37,784 bases of DNA from Prevotellaceae bacterium (GTDB lineage Bacteria; Bacteroidota; Bacteroidia; Bacteroidales; Bacteroidaceae). The stretch spans positions 1-37,784 of the forward strand of contig JAQXRI010000015.1 of NCBI GenBank assembly GCA_029218445.1, read 5' to 3'. The notes below the pieces were generated by a model that ran no database searches, was not told the origin of the DNA, and saw only the letters and a program-made list of their open reading frames with translations. A program made the translations under genes and the position numbers. Below are positions 18,701 through 26,425 of this stretch, piece after piece; positions within the stretch are counted from its first letter, which is position 1, and each line of letters opens with the position of its first letter.

Positions 18701-19788
18701 AACAAATGAAGAACCTCTACACCCGTTTTCTTGACGGCAACTACAGAAAGATGAAAACCACCGGAACGGGCATAGGACTCTCGCTCACACACAATCTCGT
18801 GCAACTGCATCACGGCACGATAGACTGCAGAAGCAAGGAGAACGAAGGTACACTGTTCACCATAAGCCTGCCAATAGAGAAAAAAGCATACGCTGACAAC
18901 GAAATAGAACAGACAACGACAGAATACCTTGCCACAAAGGCCCTGGAAGAAAACCGCATTTCGGGCTACTCGCTGACAAGTCGTTCATCAACAGAAGATG
19001 GCGGCGACCGCGAATATACGGCATTGGTTGTGGAAGACAACGAAGAACTGCTCAACCTCATGAAGCACCTGCTTAAGAAAAGGTACAACGTGCTTACCGC
19101 CAAAAACGGCAAGCAGGCATTGAGGATAATACAAAGGGAAGAGCTCGACATCGTAATATCGGACGTTATGATGCCAGTAATGGACGGCATCGAACTGACA
19201 AGGCTGATAAAGAACGACAAGAACTATGCCCAACTGCCCGTGATACTGCTGACGGCGAAAACGCAGGAAGAAGACAAGAACAAAGGCTACGAGATGGGGG
19301 CCGACGACTACATCACCAAGCCCTTCAACCTCAACGACCTGATGCTGCGCGTGGAAAACATTATAAAAAACCGCTACCGCATAAGGGAAAAGTTTAAGTC
19401 GCAAACCGAATACAAGGTAGAGGAGCAGCACTACAGCAACCCTGACGAGGCTTTTGTAGAGAAGGCCATCGAGTGCATAAAGAACCATTTGGAGGATGCC
19501 GACTACGACCGCGAGTCGTTTGCCAACGACATGTGCATATCGTCGTCAACACTATACAACAAGCTGCGCGCCATTACGGGACAAAGCGTCACGGGATTCA
19601 TCACCTCGGTAAGACTGAAGGAGGCCTGCCGAATAGCACGCAGCACGCCGGGGATATCGGTAACGGAACTGTCGGTGAAAGTGGGGTTCAATACTCCAAA
19701 ATATTTCACCAAATGCTTCAAGAAAGAATTTGGCATGTTGCTGAAAGAGTATCTTGAGAACGAAAGCAAACAAGAGAAAAAGGAATAA
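15751..19788 (+). CDS. Hybrid two-component system regulator (HTCS): two-component-regulator propellers, Y_Y_Y, histidine kinase, receiver and AraC HTH
   Basis: Repeated 'IWIGTRDGLVKMD'-type blades; TM 'YIIMLVVVILVCVMWY'; 'NITHELLTPLTVI' H-box; 'DNGIGM', 'GTGIGLSL' ATPase; 'ISDVMMPVMDGIELTRLIK' receiver; AraC C-terminus. Confidence 0.97.
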   Translation: MKTATTIILYLCTALFAHAYDLPNNDEHIINNAAQISIHAFDSDESGRLMIDHNGMLWMGSSNGLISFDGYLFKSYRSDAFTTGILPNNVVISLTEDLDDNIWIGTRDGLVKMDRRKGLFKTYRLPGKNQRIIYCLYTTKDGTVWIGTDGGLTRYDKKTDSFYTYNIDTYYSVKSIKEDQKGNLYIGTWDSGLMRLRSDRTTIDQYPPLNSLNSAYSLFIDSRQRLWIGTWEYGMAMIENPDNYTNPIIKRYYAPGSTLKIVNNIIEDPLTHKIWVCGREGIGIYDEGEDKFRLFEKYKYCGDIVTDNHGHIFVATVENGILKLDTNPREYKVFPLNATAESRPAGNIESMYTADGRWFWLGLKPCGLALYDLQTGNTLYNMDIPLLKRHPEAANITKAIVPSIIGDKGKIWMANSSYGLYMVDGDDIRLMNTENTHFIVDDYVNCLFRDRDGNIWVGQRGGLSVVFPDLTGKQVILKDTKRNYSVCDVRNISQDKKGNIWIATDNEGIIRLTGNPRQPKGIRTKQYSPRHNNFVSSEAMQCLEDSRGRMWAVSNGGGLFEYNAATDCFEPRNMEYHITASRMCAITEDNFGCIWVSTDKAFLKLNFSNGKTPSIKTFPNEDGRGKRLASMNNIYKWGNELYLGGNRALLSITPKKPRTQAKPISKLIVTDIYIDDQPIKSIDSLLHRTIIDDTPIYAQKITIPPTINKFSIEFALLNYFNQDQTSYAYFLEGYDKDWHYIDATSRKATFENLPWGEYKLYIKATDNSGNTQELPYGISIHILPPWYATWWAFGGYIIMLVVVILVCVMWYRNYMWTKNRLQMAVVFTNITHELLTPLTVIKAVVDEVKAAYPSLGNEHELINSNINKITRLLRQILEVRKSQAGQLKIKVSQNDLAGFISNICHNLRPMATAKNIDLTLRCDKPERLGKAWFDTDKVETILSNLISNSIKYGKEKGVVEITLTQEKGQATITIEDNGIGMNRQQMKNLYTRFLDGNYRKMKTTGTGIGLSLTHNLVQLHHGTIDCRSKENEGTLFTISLPIEKKAYADNEIEQTTTEYLATKALEENRISGYSLTSRSSTEDGGDREYTALVVEDNEELLNLMKHLLKKRYNVLTAKNGKQALRIIQREELDIVISDVMMPVMDGIELTRLIKNDKNYAQLPVILLTAKTQEEDKNKGYEMGADDYITKPFNLNDLMLRVENIIKNRYRIREKFKSQTEYKVEEQHYSNPDEAFVEKAIECIKNHLEDADYDRESFANDMCISSSTLYNKLRAITGQSVTGFITSVRLKEACRIARSTPGISVTELSVKVGFNTPKYFTKCFKKEFGMLLKEYLENESKQEKKE

Positions 19789-19801
19789 AAATCAAGCAAT
19801 T

Positions 19802-20329
19802 ATGAAAATAGGCATTTTCTGTTCAGCCAACGACGACATCGACGCTGAATATTTCAAAAAGACGGAAGAACTGGGACGCTGGGCTGCCGAAAACGGACAT
19901 ACCATAGTGTTCGGAGGCTGCAACATGGGACTAATGGAATGTGTAGCCAAAGCCGCCAAACAGGCCGGCGGCACTACTATAGGCGTTGTGCCGACACTCG
20001 TGGAGGAAAGAGGGCGCATCAGTGACTGGCTCGACGTACACATCCCTTGTGCCGACCTCAGCGACCGCAAGCAACTGCTGATGCTGCAGAGCGACGTCTT
20101 CGTGGCACTGCCAGGTGGCATAGGCACACTCGACGAGGTGTTCACTGTTATGGCCTCGGCCACAATTGGCTATCATTCAAAACGTGTGATACTCTACAAC
20201 ATCAACGGCTTTTGGAACAGCCTTATAGCAATGCTCAACGATTTGGAAAGAAAAGGTGTCGTACGCGGACAGTGGCAAAAACATCTCACGGTTGCTGCTA
20301 CACTGGAAGAAATTAAAAATATATGTTAA
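19802..20329 (+). CDS. LOG/TIGR00730 family Rossmann-fold protein (putative nucleoside 5'-monophosphate phosphoribohydrolase)
   Basis: 'VFGGCNMGLMECVAKAA' and 'LPGGIGTLDEVF' (PGGxGTxxE) motifs; start at MKIGIFCSAND. Confidence 0.92.
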   Translation: MKIGIFCSANDDIDAEYFKKTEELGRWAAENGHTIVFGGCNMGLMECVAKAAKQAGGTTIGVVPTLVEERGRISDWLDVHIPCADLSDRKQLLMLQSDVFVALPGGIGTLDEVFTVMASATIGYHSKRVILYNINGFWNSLIAMLNDLERKGVVRGQWQKHLTVAATLEEIKNIC

Positions 20330-20389
20330 ATAATTGTCGCGTCAATAATTTTTAAACCATAAACAAATGGTCGCTATATAAAAAATGCG

Positions 20390-20397
20390 TAATTTTG
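20390..20397 (+). promoter_or_regulatory. -7 promoter element TAATTTTG for the PfkB gene
   Basis: TAnnTTTG match 30 nt upstream of ATG 20427. Confidence 0.5.
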
Positions 20398-20426
20398 CAG
20401 CCTGAAAGATTTTATATATACATGAT

Positions 20427-21371
20427 ATGCGTAAAGTAATAGGTATAGGAGAGACTGTGCTCGACATCATTTTCAAAAACGACCAACCCATCAGCGCCGT
20501 TCCAGGAGGCTCGGTGTTCAATGGTCTCATCTCTTTGGGACGTGCAGGCGTTCAAACTTCATTGATAAGCGAAACCGGCAACGACCGCGTTGGCCGCCGT
20601 ATAGTCAGTTTCCTTGAGGAGAACGGCGTCGATGCGTCAAACGTCAACATCCATAAAGACAGCAAGTCGCCACTGTCATTGGCATTTCTCAACGACAACA
20701 ACGATGCCGAATACGTGTTCTACAAAGACCATCCCCACGACCGCCTCGACTTTGACTATCCTGAGGTGAACGCCGACGACATTGTGATGTTCGGCTCGTT
20801 CTATGCGGTCAATCCCGTCATTCGCCCGCAAGTGGCAGGATTCCTTGAATATGCCAAGAGCCACGGAGCGATAATATACTACGACGTCAACTTCCGCTCG
20901 TCGCACAAGAGCGAGGTGATGAAGATAACGCCCAACATGCTTGAGAATTTCGAATTATGCGACATTCTGCGAGGCAGCCGCGAAGACTTCGACGTGCTGT
21001 TTGCGAAAACCGATGCCGACTCCATCTACCGCAACAACATATCATTCTACACCCGTAACTTCATAATGACCCAAGGCGCCGAGCCGATAGAGCTAAGGGC
21101 CAACGGCGGCATAAGCAAAAGCTACGCCGTGGAGCCGACGGAAACAGTAAGCACCATAGGCGCAGGCGACAACTTCAATGCAGGATTCGTGTATGGACTA
21201 ATGAAATACGGCATCACCCGCCAACAAATAATGCATGGTCTTGCCACTGAGCAATGGGACAAGCTCATAGCCTCAGCGCAGAGGTTTTCGGCAGAGTGCT
21301 GCAAGAGCATAAACAACTACATTTCGGCCGACTTCGGAGCGACGCTGAAAGCGGAAGACAAGATACAATGA
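20427..21371 (+). CDS. PfkB family carbohydrate kinase
   Basis: 'IGETVLDIIFKND...AVPGGSVFNGLISLGRAG' N-terminus and 'TVSTIGAGDNFNAGFVYGL' C-terminal signature. Confidence 0.93.
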   Translation: MRKVIGIGETVLDIIFKNDQPISAVPGGSVFNGLISLGRAGVQTSLISETGNDRVGRRIVSFLEENGVDASNVNIHKDSKSPLSLAFLNDNNDAEYVFYKDHPHDRLDFDYPEVNADDIVMFGSFYAVNPVIRPQVAGFLEYAKSHGAIIYYDVNFRSSHKSEVMKITPNMLENFELCDILRGSREDFDVLFAKTDADSIYRNNISFYTRNFIMTQGAEPIELRANGGISKSYAVEPTETVSTIGAGDNFNAGFVYGLMKYGITRQQIMHGLATEQWDKLIASAQRFSAECCKSINNYISADFGATLKAEDKIQ

Positions 21372-21405
21372 AAAAAATACAATACACAACCAATTATATT
21401 ACATT

Positions 21406-22593
21406 ATGCAGACAATTACAAGCGAGATTCATTACGTAGGCGTCAACGACCGCAATAAAAATCTTTTTGAGGGACTGTGGCCACTGCCAAATGGCGTGTC
21501 ATACAACTCATACATCATAGACGATGAAAAAGTATGCCTCATCGACACCGTTGAGGTTGACTTCTTTATACCTTATATTAAAAACATACAGCAAGTCATT
21601 GGCAACCGCCCTATCGACTATCTTGTAATCAACCACATGGAGCCTGACCACAGCGGAGCCATCGAACTGATAAGAAAGTACTATCCTGACGTGAAAATCG
21701 TTGGCAACAAGAAAACCTTTGGCATGATGAAGGGATTCTACGGCATCAGCGACAACACGCTGGAGGTGAAAAACGGCGACACGCTGTCGCTGGGCAAGCA
21801 CACGCTGCAGTTTGTGCTTACGCCAATGGTGCATTGGCCCGAGACGATGGTGACGCTCGACACCACCGCCAACGTGCTTTTCTCAGGCGACGCCTTCGGC
21901 TGCTTCGGTGCGCTCAATGGCGGCATAATCGACTCGCAAATCAACTGCGACACATTCTGGCTCGAAATGGTGCGCTACTACTCAAACATAGTAGGAAAAT
22001 ACGGTACTCCCGTTCAGAGCGCGTTGAAGAAACTGGCAGGTGTGAAGCTCGACTACATCTGCTCAACCCATGGTCCCGTGTGGCATGAGAACATCGAGAA
22101 GGTCATGGCCATGTACGACAAGATGTCGAAATACGAAACCGAACCTGGACTCGTAATCTGCTATGGCACGATGTACGGCAACACCGAACGTGCTGCAGAA
22201 GTAATAGCTCGTGCAGCTTCAGAGGCAGGAGTGAAAAACATAGTGATGTACAACGTGTCGAAGACCCACCACTCCTACATCATACGCGACGTATTCCGCT
22301 ACAACGGACTCGTAGTAGGCGCACCAACCTACAACACAGGACTGTATCACGAAATGGACGTCCTACTTGCCGAACTCTCAAACAAAGACATCAAGAACCA
22401 CCACCTGGGCTGGTTTGGCAGCTACGGATGGGCAAGCAAGGCGGTAGGCAAGATAAAGGAAAGGAACGACACCAGACTGCACTTCAACCCTGTGGGCGAA
22501 CCTGTCGATATCTGCCAAAGCCTCAACGACGACACATTCAAACAGTGTGAAGAACTGGGACGCAAAATGGCTGAGGCGATATTGAAAAATTAA
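21406..22593 (+). CDS. FprA-type (A-type) flavoprotein, metallo-beta-lactamase fold plus flavodoxin domain
   Basis: 'VINHMEPDHSGAIELI' diiron motif, 'LFSGDAFGCFG', 'ICYGTMYGNTERAAEVIARAA' flavodoxin P-loop. Confidence 0.95.
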   Translation: MQTITSEIHYVGVNDRNKNLFEGLWPLPNGVSYNSYIIDDEKVCLIDTVEVDFFIPYIKNIQQVIGNRPIDYLVINHMEPDHSGAIELIRKYYPDVKIVGNKKTFGMMKGFYGISDNTLEVKNGDTLSLGKHTLQFVLTPMVHWPETMVTLDTTANVLFSGDAFGCFGALNGGIIDSQINCDTFWLEMVRYYSNIVGKYGTPVQSALKKLAGVKLDYICSTHGPVWHENIEKVMAMYDKMSKYETEPGLVICYGTMYGNTERAAEVIARAASEAGVKNIVMYNVSKTHHSYIIRDVFRYNGLVVGAPTYNTGLYHEMDVLLAELSNKDIKNHHLGWFGSYGWASKAVGKIKERNDTRLHFNPVGEPVDICQSLNDDTFKQCEELGRKMAEAILKN

Positions 22594-22669
22594 AAAATTA
22601 AAAAATTAAAGGATTAAAGTTCGTTGGCTCAACAGAACTTTAATTCTTTAATACTTTAATTATTTAATG
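22588..22669. repeat. Large intergenic hairpin built of four 8-bp repeats per arm
   Basis: Left arm (AATTAAAA/AATTAAAA/AATTAAAG/GATTAAAG)TTC 22588-22622; right arm GAA(CTTTAATT/CTTTAATA/CTTTAATT/ATTTAATG) 22635-22669; loop has further GTTG/CAAC pairing. Confidence 0.85.
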
Positions 22670-22671
22670 AA

Positions 22672-23904
22672 ATGAAATACAACACCGCTACATTACCCAA
22701 CGGACTAAGAATAATACATCTGCCTTCAACATCACAGGTAGTTTACTGCGGCTACGGCATCAATGCAGGCACACGCAATGAACTGCCTGGTGAAGAAGGC
22801 GTAGCCCACTTCTGCGAGCATACCACATTCAAGGGGACGGAACATAGGCGAGCATGGCACATCATCAACTGCCTTGAAAACGTTGGCGGCGACCTCAATG
22901 CCTTCACCAACAAGGAAGACACCGTATATTACTCAGCCATACTGAAAGAACATACGGCAAAGGCGGTTGACTTGCTGTCGGACATCGTGTTTCACAGCCG
23001 CTATCCACAAGCCGAGCTTGACAAGGAGATAGAAGTTATATGCGACGAGATAGAAAGCTACAACGACTCGCCTGCCGAACTGATATACGACCTGTTTGAA
23101 AACATCATTTTCGAAGGCCATCCACTTGGCCACAACATCTTGGGTAACTCACAGCAGCTGCGCACCTATACCACCGCTACGGCACTTGGTTTTACGAGCA
23201 GATACTACAAGCCCCACAATGCCATATTCTTTGCATACGGCGACATCGACTTCAAGCGTCTCGTGAACATTCTGAAACGTTCGACAAAGGGATTTCCCGC
23301 CGCCCAACCCACCGTTGGCGATGCCGACGTGGCAACTCCACTGCCGCCTTACGTGCCGCAAGAGAAGACGATAGACAAGGGAACCCACCAAGCCCACGTG
23401 ATGATTGGCAACCGTGCCTACAGCGTACACGACGAACGCCGCATGGCCCTCTATCTGCTCAACAACATACTTGGCGGCCCTGGCATGAACGCCCGTCTTA
23501 ACCTTTCGTTGCGCGAGCGTCACGGACTTGTATATACCGTAGAGAGCTCGATGGTGAGCTACAGCGACACTGGCGTATGGTGTGTGTATTTTGGCTGCGA
23601 CCCTCACGACGTGTCTCGTTGCCGTCGTCTTGTGGGCAAGGAGCTGCAGCGTGTCATAGAGAAGCCTCTAAGCACAGCACAGCTCAATGCCGCCAAGCGT
23701 CAGATAAAAGGTCAGTTGGGAGTGGCCTGCGACAACCGCGAGAGCTTTGCCCTCGACTTCGGCAAGAGCTTCCTGCACTATGGCTGGGAAAAGGACATCC
23801 ACAACCTCTTCCAACGCATCGACGCACTCACGGCCGAGCAGATACAACAAGTCGCCCAAGAAACATTTGCTCCTGAGCGACTTACTACGTTGATTATAAA
23901 GTGA
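22672..23904 (+). CDS. M16 family metallopeptidase (insulinase-like)
   Basis: 'GVAHFCEHTTFKGTEHR' (HxxEH) motif and 'NNILGGPGMNARLNLSLRERHGLVYTVESS'. Confidence 0.95.
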   Translation: MKYNTATLPNGLRIIHLPSTSQVVYCGYGINAGTRNELPGEEGVAHFCEHTTFKGTEHRRAWHIINCLENVGGDLNAFTNKEDTVYYSAILKEHTAKAVDLLSDIVFHSRYPQAELDKEIEVICDEIESYNDSPAELIYDLFENIIFEGHPLGHNILGNSQQLRTYTTATALGFTSRYYKPHNAIFFAYGDIDFKRLVNILKRSTKGFPAAQPTVGDADVATPLPPYVPQEKTIDKGTHQAHVMIGNRAYSVHDERRMALYLLNNILGGPGMNARLNLSLRERHGLVYTVESSMVSYSDTGVWCVYFGCDPHDVSRCRRLVGKELQRVIEKPLSTAQLNAAKRQIKGQLGVACDNRESFALDFGKSFLHYGWEKDIHNLFQRIDALTAEQIQQVAQETFAPERLTTLIIK

Positions 23905-23917
23905 TGAGTTGTGAAAA

Positions 23918-25078
23918 CTAAAGTAGTCCTGCCACGGCAGCATCCAAATCCTTTATCTGCGCAGCACGGTTTACGAGCGTGTTCGACTTGTCGATGAGGA
24001 AGAAGTCAGGTACCGACTGGACATTGTAGAGGACGAGGTTATGCGAGTTGACGCTGGCGGGGTCGTGGACGCTAATCCATGGCAGAGCCGAAGTCTGCTG
24101 CTTCCAGAAATGCTCGTCGGCGTCGAGCGACACCTGATAGATTTCAAAACCCTGGGCGTGGTATTTGTTGTACACTTCACGAAGCATGAGGATGCGCTTT
24201 GGCGAGTCTTCCATGGCAAACACATGGAAGTCGAGCAGCACCACCTTGCCCTTCAGTTGACTCAACGAACACTCCTGCCCCTTGTTGTCGCGAAGCTTTA
24301 TGTCGATGATGCCTGCTGTTGAGACCTTGCTGGCGTCGATTTCCTTAGTTTGCTGTTCGGCAGCCACTATGCGCTCAGTCTTCATTCCCTCAATGGCAAT
24401 GTTGTGGAGGTTTTCACCGCGCTCGGAGTTGGGATAGAAAGTGTCCCAGCTTGTAGCCACTGCGGCAAACACCCTTATGTCGTCTTTGCTTGTGCGTGGA
24501 CTGAAAATAAGGTATGGCCCTATGGCCTGGAACAGTGCGAAATAAGACGAGGCGGCCTTTGGTTCCTGGAAAATGAAGTCTCGCTTCACTTCCTCCTTAT
24601 ATGCCGCAAGCAGCACGTTTATGCTGTCGTTGACAGCCTTTGAGCTTAGTTCCGGGCTGCGCTCAATGGCAATGGCCTTGTTCTGCAGCTCAATCTGCTT
24701 GAGAGCCAAAGTCTTGATTTTGGCACACTCTTCCGAGCCGCTCACCTCGTAGTCGCGAGCCATGTTTGGCATCTGTGCCTTCACGCTGACAGTTTCAGTA
24801 GAGTCGATTGAGATATTGATTATTTGTCCTGCAATGCGGAGCCGATAAAATTCAGGAGCTTCGGGACTCTTTCCGCTGAAGCTGAACTTTCCGTCAGCAT
24901 CAAGTATTACGGAGTCAACCGCCACTGGCCCCTGCAGACTCATGTTTTCAAAATAGAGAGTCGAGTCCTTTGCATTGGCCACCGACCCTTCTACATGGAA
25001 TTTCTTCTCTTGGCACGCCGTAAAGACGGATGCAGCCGCCATAACGACAGCCACTGGTAATAATTTTCTGATGTCCAT
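23918..25078 (-). CDS. Thioredoxin-like/TlpA-type lipoprotein with N-terminal DUF4369-like domain
   Basis: MDIRKLLPVAVVMAAASVFTACQ lipoprotein signal at internal Met; 'FHVEGSVANAKDSTLYFENM' DUF4369-like; 'LSQLKGKVVLLDFHVFAMEDSPKRILMLREVYNKY' thioredoxin-like fold without CxxC. Confidence 0.82.
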   Translation of the reverse strand: MDIRKLLPVAVVMAAASVFTACQEKKFHVEGSVANAKDSTLYFENMSLQGPVAVDSVILDADGKFSFSGKSPEAPEFYRLRIAGQIINISIDSTETVSVKAQMPNMARDYEVSGSEECAKIKTLALKQIELQNKAIAIERSPELSSKAVNDSINVLLAAYKEEVKRDFIFQEPKAASSYFALFQAIGPYLIFSPRTSKDDIRVFAAVATSWDTFYPNSERGENLHNIAIEGMKTERIVAAEQQTKEIDASKVSTAGIIDIKLRDNKGQECSLSQLKGKVVLLDFHVFAMEDSPKRILMLREVYNKYHAQGFEIYQVSLDADEHFWKQQTSALPWISVHDPASVNSHNLVLYNVQSVPDFFLIDKSNTLVNRAAQIKDLDAAVAGLL

Positions 25079-25103
25079 ATTATAAAATTGCAATTTCTGC
25101 GTG

Positions 25104-25134
25104 CAAAGGTACAACAAAAGAAACATAAAACAAA
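25104..25134 (-). promoter_or_regulatory. Promoter TTTG-N19-TACCTTTG for the thioredoxin-like gene
   Basis: CAAAGGTA 25104-25111 and CAAA 25131-25134 on + strand, 19-nt spacer. Confidence 0.65.
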
Positions 25135-25150
25135 AGAAATTGAAAAATAT

Positions 25151-25181
25151 TTTGTTTTGTCTGCATTTTATATTATCTTTG
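25151..25181 (+). promoter_or_regulatory. Promoter TTTG-N19-TATCTTTG for the GH8 gene
   Basis: TTTG 25151-25154 and TATCTTTG 25174-25181, 19-nt spacer. Confidence 0.7.
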
Positions 25182-25209
25182 TACCCCAAACCAAATTATT
25201 ACCCAAGAC

Positions 25210-26409
25210 ATGAGAAAAACATTACTGACATTAGTCACTATTGCGGCTGTCAACATCAATGCCACAGCCGAAAACTTGTTTAAGACACTGCTCGGCAAAA
25301 GCGATGCGGAAGTGGAACAACGCCTTGAACAAGTGTGGAAACATTTCTTCACGCCTGGCGACCTCAGCCTCTATGAAGCCGACGGGCAGAAGACAGTTTA
25401 TTATGAAACGCCTGACGGACTGGCTTTCGTCATGGACACAGGCAGCAACGACGTGCGCACCGAGGGAATGTCGTATGGCATGATGATAAGCGTGCAGATG
25501 GACCGCCGCGAGGAGTTCGACAAACTGTGGCAATGGTCAAAACGCCACATGGCTTATCCTGAAGGTTCTGCCTGGGACGGTTTCTTCTGCTGGCAGTGCA
25601 AGACCGACGGCACAAAGTTTGGAGGCAGCAACGCCTCCGACGGCGAGATATACTATGCCACGGCACTATTCCTTGCCGCAGAACGATGGAACGAACCGAA
25701 ATATGCCGAAGAGGCTAACAACATACTTCAAAAAACGATGGACAACGACGGCGAGGCGACGGGAGTTTACAATCTCTTCGACCGAAGCAACCACCTGGTG
25801 ACCTTCGTGCCCGACCGTGCCGGCCACGGATTTACCGACCCTTCCTACCAGCTGCCCGCCTTCCTCGACTATTGGGCAAAGGTGGCCGCAAAGGACCGCA
25901 AGTTCTGGAAGGAGGCCGCAAAGGCGGCACGCCAGCACCTCATCGTTTCGGCCGACCCCACGACAGGACTGTATCCTGACTATAGCAACTACGACGGGAC
26001 GGCCTATCGTTGGCCACATGCCAGCTACGACACGTCAATATACATGTACGATGCCATTCGCTGTGCAATGAACGTAGGCATGGACTACTACCTCTGCGGC
26101 AAAGACAAAAAACGCCAAACGGCGGTGATGGCTCGACTGCTCGGCACGTTCAAGGCCGACGGCTACAGCCACGGCCATTTCCCACTGAACGGTCAGTCGC
26201 CCTTCGGCGACTATTCGCGCGGCATGGCCGGCGCCAACGCTGTTGGAGCCTTTGCCCTCGCCCACTCCACCAAGGAACACCGCGCACTGGCCCGCGAGCT
26301 TGTGCAGCGCCTATGGGACGCTGAGCCGCCTACAGGCAAATACCGATACTACGAGGGAATGGTGTATTTCCTTTCGATGCTGCATGTAAGCGGACGGTTT
26401 GAATTATAA
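25210..26409 (+). CDS. Glycoside hydrolase family 8 (exo-oligoxylanase/endoglucanase type)
   Basis: Signal peptide; 'RTEGMSYGMMISVQMDRREEFDKLWQW', 'GSAWDGFFCWQCKTDG', 'SDGEIYYATALFLAAERW' GH8 motifs. Confidence 0.9.
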   Translation: MRKTLLTLVTIAAVNINATAENLFKTLLGKSDAEVEQRLEQVWKHFFTPGDLSLYEADGQKTVYYETPDGLAFVMDTGSNDVRTEGMSYGMMISVQMDRREEFDKLWQWSKRHMAYPEGSAWDGFFCWQCKTDGTKFGGSNASDGEIYYATALFLAAERWNEPKYAEEANNILQKTMDNDGEATGVYNLFDRSNHLVTFVPDRAGHGFTDPSYQLPAFLDYWAKVAAKDRKFWKEAAKAARQHLIVSADPTTGLYPDYSNYDGTAYRWPHASYDTSIYMYDAIRCAMNVGMDYYLCGKDKKRQTAVMARLLGTFKADGYSHGHFPLNGQSPFGDYSRGMAGANAVGAFALAHSTKEHRALARELVQRLWDAEPPTGKYRYYEGMVYFLSMLHVSGRFEL

Positions 26410-26425
26410 AATAAAAAAAAATAAT

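Noticed and set aside
22588-22669. Transposon terminal inverted repeats (MITE)
   Set aside because: Arms are internally 8-bp periodic with a 12-nt loop and no target-site duplication was seen; better described as a repeat hairpin
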